From assembly GCA_934277375.1 (NCBI GenBank), contig CAKQTZ010000001.1, forward strand, positions 310,001-374,000: a DNA stretch of 64,000 nt, given 5' to 3'. The notes under the pieces were generated by a model that searched no databases, had not been told where the DNA came from, and worked only from the letters and a program-made list of their open reading frames with translations. The DNA comes from an uncultured Coprococcus sp. GTDB lineage: Bacteria; Bacillota; Clostridia; Lachnospirales; Lachnospiraceae. The position numbers were made by a program, and so were the translations under genes. Each line of letters begins with the position of its first letter. Positions within the stretch are counted from its first letter, which is position 1. Of the stretch, positions 57,062-64,000 are shown one piece after another.

Positions 57062-58983
57062 CAATGGAAAATGATAATTATGGAGCAGAACAGATACAGG
57101 TTCTGGAGGGACTGGAAGCAGTCAGAAAAAGACCTGGTATGTACATAGGAAGTACATCCTCCACTGGACTTCATCATCTCGTATACGAGATAGTTGATAA
57201 TTCTGTAGACGAGGCTCTGGCTGGATATTGTACCCACATTCAGGTGTATATAAATGAGGATAATTCCATAACAGTTGTTGATGATGGACGTGGAATACCT
57301 GTGGGAATACATAAAAAGCAGGGAATACCTGCTGTTGAGGTTGTATTTACCATTCTTCATGCCGGTGGTAAGTTCGGCGGTGGAGGATACAAGGTATCAG
57401 GAGGACTTCACGGTGTTGGAGCATCAGTTGTAAATGCACTTTCGACATGGCTTGAGGTTGAGATCACCAGAGATGGCAAGGTATATAAGCAGAGATATGA
57501 GAAGGGTAAGGTTATGTACAAGCTTCAGGTCATAGGTGAAGCACCTGATGGAGTATCAGGAACAAAGGTTACATTTCTGCCGGATCATACGATATTTGAA
57601 GATAACGTATATGATTATGATATACTCAGAAACAGACTTCGTGAGATGGCATTTCTTACAAAGGGACTGAAGATAAGTCTTACAGATAAGAGACTCACAC
57701 CTGAAAAAGTAAGATCATTTCACTATGAAGGTGGTATAAAGGAATTTGTAACTTACCTCAACAGACATAGAGATCCTCTTTACAATGAGGTTATATACTG
57801 TGAAGGAGTTAGAGATGGAATAAGTGTTGAGGTTGCACTTCAGCACAATGATTCATATAACGAATCGACATACAGCTTCGTAAATAATATAAATACACCT
57901 GAGGGTGGTACACATCTGACTGGATTCAAGTCAGCCATAACAAAGGTGTTCAATGATTATGCAAGAAAAAATAATATTTTAAAGGAAAAGGATGATAACC
58001 TGTCCGGTGATGATCTGAGAGAAGGTCTGGCAGCAATCGTATCTATCAAGATAAGTGATCCTCAGTTTGAGGGACAGACAAAGCAGAAGCTTGGTAACTC
58101 AGAGGCAAGACCTGCAGTGGAGAGTGTTGTCACAGAGCAGCTTACATACTATCTTGAGCAGAATCCACAGATTGCAAAGATCATCGTGAATAAAGCCGCT
58201 GTTGCACAGAGGGCGAGAATAGCTGCAAGAAAGGCAAGGGATGTTGCAAGAAAGGCAAATCTTTCAGACAACATGGCACTTCCTGGAAAGCTTGCGGATT
58301 GTTCGGATAAGGATCCTAAGAACTGTGAGATTTATATAGTCGAGGGAGATTCCGCCGGTGGCTCAGCCAAGACTGCGAGATCCAGGGCAACCCAGGCTAT
58401 ACTTCCACTTCGTGGTAAGATCCTTAATGTAGAGAAGGCCAGGATAGACAGAATACTTGGAAATGAGGAGATCAAGGCTATGATCACCGCATTTGGAACA
58501 GGTATTCATGAAAACTTCAACATAGAAAAGCTCAGATATAACAAGATAATCATCATGACAGATGCCGATGTGGATGGAGCACATATAGCAACTCTCCTTC
58601 TTACGTTTTTCTACAGATTCATGCCGGATCTTATAAGAAAAGGACATGTGTATCTGGCACAGCCACCTCTCTATAAGCTGGAGAGAAACAAAAAGGTATG
58701 GTATGCGTACAGTGATGATGAACTGAATAATATACTTGATGAAGTTGGAAGAGATCAGAACAACAAGATCCAGAGATACAAGGGACTTGGTGAGATGGAT
58801 GCAGAACAGCTCTGGGAGACCACCATGGATCCTGAGAGAAGAATACTTCTCAGAGTAGCAATTGACGACGACGATGAGTCAGAAATTGATATGACATTCA
58901 ACGTTCTCATGGGAGATAAGGTTGAGCCACGTCGTGAGTTTATAGAGACAAATGCCAAGTATGTAAAGAATCTCGATATATAG
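57058..58983 (+). CDS. gyrB: DNA gyrase subunit B
   Basis: 641 residues. ATPase subunit of the type II topoisomerase that introduces negative supercoils. GHKL motifs [25 protein letters not shown] and [15 protein letters not shown] lie in the first 130 residues, and the TOPRIM has [13 protein letters not shown] near 423 and [10 protein letters not shown]. The ATG overlaps the recF stop and sits 4 nt from GGAGG; an ATG 6 nt later is possible. Confidence 0.98.
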   Translation: MTMENDNYGAEQIQVLEGLEAVRKRPGMYIGSTSSTGLHHLVYEIVDNSVDEALAGYCTHIQVYINEDNSITVVDDGRGIPVGIHKKQGIPAVEVVFTILHAGGKFGGGGYKVSGGLHGVGASVVNALSTWLEVEITRDGKVYKQRYEKGKVMYKLQVIGEAPDGVSGTKVTFLPDHTIFEDNVYDYDILRNRLREMAFLTKGLKISLTDKRLTPEKVRSFHYEGGIKEFVTYLNRHRDPLYNEVIYCEGVRDGISVEVALQHNDSYNESTYSFVNNINTPEGGTHLTGFKSAITKVFNDYARKNNILKEKDDNLSGDDLREGLAAIVSIKISDPQFEGQTKQKLGNSEARPAVESVVTEQLTYYLEQNPQIAKIIVNKAAVAQRARIAARKARDVARKANLSDNMALPGKLADCSDKDPKNCEIYIVEGDSAGGSAKTARSRATQAILPLRGKILNVEKARIDRILGNEEIKAMITAFGTGIHENFNIEKLRYNKIIIMTDADVDGAHIATLLLTFFYRFMPDLIRKGHVYLAQPPLYKLERNKKVWYAYSDDELNNILDEVGRDQNNKIQRYKGLGEMDAEQLWETTMDPERRILLRVAIDDDDESEIDMTFNVLMGDKVEPRREFIETNAKYVKNLDI

Positions 58984-59042
58984 TATATTGATTTAAAATA
59001 TGTGATATATATAACAAATATCGAGAGAAAGGAAATCAAAAA

Positions 59043-61610
59043 ATGGATGACGATAAGATTTTTGATAAGATAGATGAAGTTGGTCTTAAAAAGACAATGG
59101 AGCGATCATACATAGATTATGCCATGAGCGTTATTGCTGCCAGGGCTCTTCCTGATGTAAGGGATGGTCTTAAGCCTGTTCAGCGAAGAATACTTCATTC
59201 TATGATAGAACTTAACAATGGACCTGATAAGCCACATCGTAAATGTGCCCGTATCGTCGGTGATACAATGGGTAAATATCATCCACACGGAGATAGTTCC
59301 ATATATGAGGCACTTGTAAAGCTGGCCCAGGAATGGAATACAAGATATCCGCTTGTAGATGGACATGGAAACTTCGGATCAGTTGATGGCGATCATGCAG
59401 CAGCCATGCGATATACAGAGGCAAGACTTTCCAAGATATCCATGGAGATGATGGCTGACATTAACAAGGATACAGTTGACTTTATACCTAACTTCGATGG
59501 TACAGAGAAAGAGCCAGTTGTACTTCCATCACGTTATCCTAACCTATTAGTAAATGGTACATCAGGTATCGCAGTAGGTATGGCTACCAATATTCCACCA
59601 CATAATTTAAAGGAAACTATAGATGCAGCCATAAAAATAATCGATAACAGAGTGGAAGAAGGACGTGAAACAGAGATAGACGAGATCATGGACATAGTAA
59701 AGGGTCCAGATTTTCCTACTGGTGCACAGATATTAGGCAGACAGGGCATAAATGATGCATACAGGACAGGCAGAGGTAAGATAAAAGTCCGTGCTATCAC
59801 AGAAATCGAAACAATGACTAATGGAAAACACCGCATTGTTGTAACCGAACTGCCATATATGGTCAATAAGTCACTTCTTATCAAGAATATGGTTGATCTT
59901 GTAAAGAATAAGAAGATAGATGGTATAACTGATATAAGAGATGAATCATCCAGAGAGGGAATGAGAGTTGTCATAGAGCTGAGAAAAGATGTAAATGCAA
60001 ATGTTATACTTAATCAGCTTTTCAAACATACTCAGCTTCAGGATACATTTGGATGTATCATGCTGGCCCTGGTTGATGGAGTTCCTAAGATACTGAATAT
60101 CAAGGACATGCTTACATACTACCTGAAGCATCAGGAAGATGTGGTAACCAGAAGAACAAAATATGATCTCAACAAGGCAGAAGAGAGAGCACATATACTT
60201 CAGGGTTATCTCATAGCTCTGGATAATATAGACGAAGTAATATCAATCATAAGAAACTCCAAGAATGTTGGAGAGGCTAAGGCTAAGCTGATTGAAAGAT
60301 TCGGACTGTCAGAGGCTCAGGCCGGTGCTATCGTGGATATGAGACTTCGTGCTCTTACAGGTCTGGAAAGAGAGAAGATTGAAAATGAGTACAATGAACT
60401 CATTGCCAAGATAGCAGAGTACAAGGAGATACTTGCGGATGAGAATAAGCTTCTCGGTGTGATCAAGACAGAGCTTGCAGCGATAGCTGACAAGTATGGA
60501 GATGAGAGAAGAACATCCATAACTGCATACTCAGATGATATAACTGATGAGGAGCTTATCAAGAGAGAAGAGATAGTTATATCCATGACTAAGCTCGGAT
60601 ATATCAAGAGAATGCCAAGAGATACATTCAAGGTTCAGAACAGAGGTGGAAAGGGAATCAAGGGAATGAATATCATCGACAATGATATCATTGATGAGAT
60701 ATTCCTGACGAATACCCATAATTTTATCATGTTCTTTACAAATCTGGGACGCGTATACAGGATGAAGGGATATGAGATTCCGGAATCCGGACGTAATGCC
60801 AGAGGAGTTGCGATAGTCAACCTTCTCCAGCTTCTTCCAGGCGAGAAGGTAACAGCTATAATACCTATAGCAGGATATGACAAGAAATATCTCATGATGG
60901 CCACTAAGAATGGTATGGTGAAGAAAACAGAGATAAAGGCATTTGAAAATATAAGAAAGACAGGCCTTGCGGCAATCACTCTCAATGAGGGAGATGAACT
61001 CATAGAGGTGAAGGCTACAAGTGGAGAGAATGATGTATTTCTTGTGACAGCAAAGGGAATGTGCATCAGATTCAATGAGTCATGTGTCAGGGATACAGGT
61101 CGAACATCCATGGGTGTCCGTGGTATAAGATGCGACAAGGGTGACGAAGTGATAGCCATGCAGCTCGATGTCCAGGGAGATGAGATACTCTTTGTGACAG
61201 CAAAGGGTATGGGTAAGAGAACTGAACTGTCAGAATTCGCTCCTCAGATGAGAGGCGGAAAGGGTGTCAAGTGTTATAAGATAACCGACAAGACAGGAGA
61301 CATAGTAAGTGCTAAAGCGGTTACGAATGACCACGATATCATGATGATGACCAATGAGGGAATCATGATCAGAATGCATTGTTCAGATATAAATGTTATA
61401 GGAAGAATAACATCGGGTGTAAAACTCATGAACATAGGTAAAGATGGAAATTCATTTGTGGCATCTGTTGCAAAGCTTGCAAGAAGCGAAGAGGAAGAAG
61501 AAGCTGGTGATATAGAAGTTGAGGAAGGTACACCAGAGAGTGATGTGACAGAGAATACAGAAGATATAGAAGATATAGAAAATACAGAAGCACATGACGA
61601 TGTAGAATAA
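59043..61610 (+). CDS. gyrA: DNA gyrase subunit A
   Basis: 855 residues. Breakage-reunion subunit with active Tyr in [14 protein letters not shown] near residue 122. The quinolone region reads [15 protein letters not shown], so the position of E. coli Ser83 keeps Ser and Asp87 is Glu, a pattern usual in wild-type Gram-positives. The GyrA-box region is [12 protein letters not shown] near 535, consistent with gyrase rather than topo IV. The C-terminus ends in an unusually long acidic tail ([14 protein letters not shown]...). AAAGGA precedes ATG 59043. Confidence 0.97.
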   Translation: MDDDKIFDKIDEVGLKKTMERSYIDYAMSVIAARALPDVRDGLKPVQRRILHSMIELNNGPDKPHRKCARIVGDTMGKYHPHGDSSIYEALVKLAQEWNTRYPLVDGHGNFGSVDGDHAAAMRYTEARLSKISMEMMADINKDTVDFIPNFDGTEKEPVVLPSRYPNLLVNGTSGIAVGMATNIPPHNLKETIDAAIKIIDNRVEEGRETEIDEIMDIVKGPDFPTGAQILGRQGINDAYRTGRGKIKVRAITEIETMTNGKHRIVVTELPYMVNKSLLIKNMVDLVKNKKIDGITDIRDESSREGMRVVIELRKDVNANVILNQLFKHTQLQDTFGCIMLALVDGVPKILNIKDMLTYYLKHQEDVVTRRTKYDLNKAEERAHILQGYLIALDNIDEVISIIRNSKNVGEAKAKLIERFGLSEAQAGAIVDMRLRALTGLEREKIENEYNELIAKIAEYKEILADENKLLGVIKTELAAIADKYGDERRTSITAYSDDITDEELIKREEIVISMTKLGYIKRMPRDTFKVQNRGGKGIKGMNIIDNDIIDEIFLTNTHNFIMFFTNLGRVYRMKGYEIPESGRNARGVAIVNLLQLLPGEKVTAIIPIAGYDKKYLMMATKNGMVKKTEIKAFENIRKTGLAAITLNEGDELIEVKATSGENDVFLVTAKGMCIRFNESCVRDTGRTSMGVRGIRCDKGDEVIAMQLDVQGDEILFVTAKGMGKRTELSEFAPQMRGGKGVKCYKITDKTGDIVSAKAVTNDHDIMMMTNEGIMIRMHCSDINVIGRITSGVKLMNIGKDGNSFVASVAKLARSEEEEEAGDIEVEEGTPESDVTENTEDIEDIENTEAHDDVE

Positions 61611-61633
61611 TAATAACAAAAAACCATGATAGG

Positions 61634-61669
61634 TGCACTGCATAGGTGATATGCAGTGCATCTTTTTTT
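61634..61669 (+). terminator. Terminator of the gyrBA transcript
   Basis: TGCACTGCATA (61634-61644) pairs perfectly with TATGCAGTGCA (61650-61660), followed by TCTTTTTTT. Confidence 0.92.
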
Positions 61670-61805
61670 GTGCTCATAGATGTTTACAGATTGTGTGTAA
61701 ATAACCATTATGATATACTTATTTTGGAGAATTTTTGTATTGGGAAAAAGCAAAATTGATAGATATTAAGGGAAAAACAATTACAAGTATTGGGGGTAAA
61801 TAATA

Positions 61806-62099
61806 ATGACAGAAATCATATCGCACGTATCGATTGGTATAGCGAATGCGGCAAAAGCAGCAAGTACAGCTGCATCCACGGCTGCAGAGGCAACTACAGA
61901 AGGAAAGCTGGATCAGATATTTAACAGCACTGCTAAGGCATCAGAGTTTTCATACAGTATAATGAACATAATATATATACTTGCAGCTATGGTGATAGTG
62001 GTGGCTATATTCACGATAGTTCTTCATGTGTATAAGTTTGTTATGAACAGAAAAGATCCAAATTATAAGAAAAACGATGATACATTTCTGGATGATTAG
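61806..62099 (+). CDS. Small single-pass membrane protein
   Basis: 97 residues from ATG 61806, with a GGGGG-containing leader. Residues 1-45 are Ala/Thr/Ser rich (ANAAKAASTAASTAAEATTE), then one hydrophobic helix at about 53-78 (IIYILAAMVIVVAIFTIVLHVY) and a basic-acidic tail (NRKDPNYKKNDDTFLDD). No family is recognised. It lies alone between gyrA and the fumarase genes. Confidence 0.65.
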   Translation: MTEIISHVSIGIANAAKAASTAASTAAEATTEGKLDQIFNSTAKASEFSYSIMNIIYILAAMVIVVAIFTIVLHVYKFVMNRKDPNYKKNDDTFLDD

Positions 62100-62185
62100 A
62101 GACAGAGAGAGGTATATGCTGCATATAAAGAATATCATGAACTTGCAGCAAGCCTTTTGATAAAATATAAAATGGCGGTGAAGAG

Positions 62186-63028
62186 ATGAGAGTTATTGAA
62201 GCGGAAGAAATTACAAAAAATGTCAGAGAGATGTGTATTGAGGCAAATGTACATTTGTCGGAAGATATGGAAAAGGCAGTAAGGGATTCTGTAGATTCAG
62301 AGGACAGTGAACTTGGCAGACAGATTCTTAATCAGTTGTGTGAGAATCTGGATATAGCCAGAGAAAATGATATTCCAATATGCCAGGATACAGGAATGGC
62401 TGTATTTTTTGTAAATATAGGTCAGGATGTCCATGTGGAAGGCATGAACATCACCGATGCTATAAACGAGGGTGTGAGACAGGGATATACAGATGGGTAT
62501 CTCAGAAAATCAGTGGTAAAGGATCCACTTATAAGAGAAAACACAAAAGACAATACCCCTGCGATCATACACTATGATATAGTTCCAGGTGAAAACATAG
62601 AGATAACTATAGCTCCTAAGGGATTCGGAAGTGAGAATATGAGCAAGGTTTATATGCTGAAGCCTGCGGATGGAGAAGAAGGAGTTAAGGCAGCCGTTCT
62701 TCAGGCTGTTAAGGATGCCGGTCCAAATGCATGCCCACCTGTATTTGTAGGTGTAGGTCTGGGTGGAGATTTTGAACTTGCAGCCAAGATGGCAAAGAAG
62801 GCTCTTACGAGAAAGGTTGGAGTACATTCTGACAGGGAGCATATTGCCAGGATAGAGAGAGAACTTCTTGAGACAATCAACAGTACAGGAATAGGACCTG
62901 GAGGACTCGGTGGAAAGACCACTGCTCTGGCTGTGAATATCGAGACATATGCTACACATATTGCGGGAATGCCCCTTGCAGTAAATATGTGTTGCCATGT
63001 GAACAGGCATGTTACCAGAGTTATTTAA
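62186..63028 (+). CDS. Class I fumarate hydratase, alpha (Fe-S) subunit
   Basis: 280 residues from ATG 62186. It is the N-terminal half of class I fumarase/L-tartrate dehydratase. Cysteine motifs for the 4Fe-4S cluster are present: IPICQDTGMAV near residue 68, NACPPVFVGVGLGG near 178, and a terminal MCCHVNRH. It hydrates fumarate to malate with the next gene product; substrate could also be tartrate. GTGAAGAG precedes the ATG. Confidence 0.92.
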   Translation: MRVIEAEEITKNVREMCIEANVHLSEDMEKAVRDSVDSEDSELGRQILNQLCENLDIARENDIPICQDTGMAVFFVNIGQDVHVEGMNITDAINEGVRQGYTDGYLRKSVVKDPLIRENTKDNTPAIIHYDIVPGENIEITIAPKGFGSENMSKVYMLKPADGEEGVKAAVLQAVKDAGPNACPPVFVGVGLGGDFELAAKMAKKALTRKVGVHSDREHIARIERELLETINSTGIGPGGLGGKTTALAVNIETYATHIAGMPLAVNMCCHVNRHVTRVI

Positions 63029-63115
63029 TAATTGCTGGATATATTTTATTTGCGAAAGTATTTATTATAGAAGAAAAAGTCAATTCAAATAATAATAAAC
63101 AGGAAAGGGCTTGCT

Positions 63116-63712
63116 ATGGAAAAACATATTAAGGCACCATTTGACAGGAAAGAAGTAAAGAATCTCAAAGCGGGAGATTATGTGTATATAGATGGAATAG
63201 TTTACAGCGCCAGAGATGCGGCTCATAAGAGAATGTATGATTCAATCATGGAATCAGAGTGCAGAGATGCAGATGGAACGAAATTGTATGAAAAAGGCAT
63301 AGTGCCTATAGATCTGAATGGCAATGTGATCTATTATCTCGGACCTACTCCGGCAAAACCGGGACAGGTCATAGGATCTGCGGGACCAACCACAAGCAGC
63401 AGGATGGACAAATACACACCACTCATACTCAGCAAGGGATTGTGTGGCATGATAGGAAAGGGAAAGAGAAGTCCGGAGGTTATACAGGCTATAATAGATA
63501 ATAAGGCAGTGTATCTTGCAGCCGTCGGAGGTGCGGGTGCACTTCTGTCAAAATGTATAAAAAAATCTGAAGTTATAGCATATGATGATCTGGGAACAGA
63601 GGCTATAAGAAAAATGACAGTAGAGAATTTTCCTGCGATAGTCGTAATAGATTCCGAGGGACACAATCTGTATGAGACTGCAGTGGAAGATTATATAAAA
63701 AATAAGAAATAA
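63116..63712 (+). CDS. Class I fumarate hydratase, beta subunit
   Basis: 198 residues, C-terminal half of the class I enzyme, 87 bp after the alpha gene. Motifs AGDYVYIDGIVYSARDAAHKR near residue 22, IYYLGPTPAKPGQVIGSAGPTTSSRMDKY near 80, and KGLCGMIGKGKRS near 108. The split arrangement is normal in Clostridia. Confidence 0.92.
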   Translation: MEKHIKAPFDRKEVKNLKAGDYVYIDGIVYSARDAAHKRMYDSIMESECRDADGTKLYEKGIVPIDLNGNVIYYLGPTPAKPGQVIGSAGPTTSSRMDKYTPLILSKGLCGMIGKGKRSPEVIQAIIDNKAVYLAAVGGAGALLSKCIKKSEVIAYDDLGTEAIRKMTVENFPAIVVIDSEGHNLYETAVEDYIKNKK

Positions 63713-63798
63713 TTTATCATGTTAAAATAATCATTTTTATTAGCCATATTTGTTAAAAATTAACAAATTAAATGATGATTTTACCCTATATAATGTAG

Positions 63799-63827
63799 TT
63801 GACGAAAATAAACAAAGAATGTACACT
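63799..63827 (+). promoter_or_regulatory. Promoter of the last gene
   Basis: TTGACG (63799-63804), 17-bp spacer, TACACT (63822-63827), 66 bp before the start codon. Confidence 0.6.
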
Positions 63828-63893
63828 TTGAGTTAGGGATGACCTAAAAAACAAATAAATACCAATAAAGGGTAAAGAAAAAGGAGAGATTTA

Positions 63894-64000
63894 ATGAGAA
63901 GAGAAAAGAAATTCAACAGATCGTTGTTATTACTTGCAATCATGTCAATCATGTTGTTTGCAATGACGATCACAGCAAGTGCTGCACAGGCAGTAACAGG
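63894..64000 (+). CDS. Secreted protein, 5' end only (window edge)
   Basis: ATG 63894 has AAGGAG upstream. The visible 35 residues are a signal peptide: MRREKKFNRS, hydrophobic LLLLAIMSIMLFAMTIT, and ASAAQA cleavage region. The mature part lies outside the window. Confidence 0.7.
   Translation, partial: MRREKKFNRSLLLLAIMSIMLFAMTITASAAQAVT

Overview
The window looks like about 64 kb around the replication origin of a low-to-moderate GC member of the Firmicutes, most likely a gut Lachnospiraceae (Clostridia). The grounds are the gene families (DUF3881, DUF4446, split class I fumarase, a T-box-controlled trp operon), B. subtilis-type parS sites and DnaA boxes, and strong AGGAGG-like ribosome binding sites. 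The genus is not certain; Coprococcus or Lachnospira relatives are plausible.

Layout. 1-5.6 kb: a truncated O-antigen ligase-like membrane protein, two tandem secreted leucine-rich-repeat paralogues (one with an apparent frameshift in its signal peptide), and a gene broken by a single stop codon. 5.6-16.4 kb: a MacB/FtsX-like ABC exporter, class II fructose-bisphosphate aldolase, a Gln/Pro-repeat membrane protein, SOS-controlled uvrB-uvrA and a small hypothetical gene. 16.5-23.4 kb: an unexplained structured or ncRNA-like stretch, then the tryptophan operon trpEGDCBA behind a Trp T-box; trpF is absent and trpC carries an in-frame palindromic insertion. 23.6-31.4 kb: two convergent MATE transporters (the second internally deleted), an AAA ATPase behind 10-bp-phased repeats, a PTS_EIIC_2 permease, a membrane protein and the dipeptidase pepD. 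31.7-45.2 kb, mostly on the + strand: Mrp-type ATPase, radical SAM enzyme, duplicated tRNA-Lys, trmB, a degenerate sensor-kinase-like protein, argS, a 1.4-kb repeat-rich spacer with three parS sites, parA-parB-DUF4446-serS, DUF3881, tRNA-Arg and a DEDDh exonuclease.

45.2-52.2 kb is the conserved leftward cluster rpmH-rnpA-yidD-yidC-jag-mnmE-mnmG-rsmG. The rpmH-dnaA and dnaA-dnaN spacers hold DnaA boxes, and the second also holds a DnaA-trio-like element beside AT-rich DNA, so oriC is probably bipartite. To the right run dnaA, dnaN, an S4-domain gene, recF, gyrB and gyrA, then a small membrane protein, the two fumarase subunits and the start of a secreted protein.

Most genes are housekeeping: replication and segregation, tRNA modification and charging, repair, amino-acid synthesis. 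The main oddities are the palindrome inside trpC, the phased TTTACT array, the 79-bp tandem repeats next to parS, the reversed parAB-serS block relative to the usual origin-proximal order, and the histidine-less sensor kinase. I did not see a CRISPR array, prophage, insertion sequence with a transposase, or a clear defence island.
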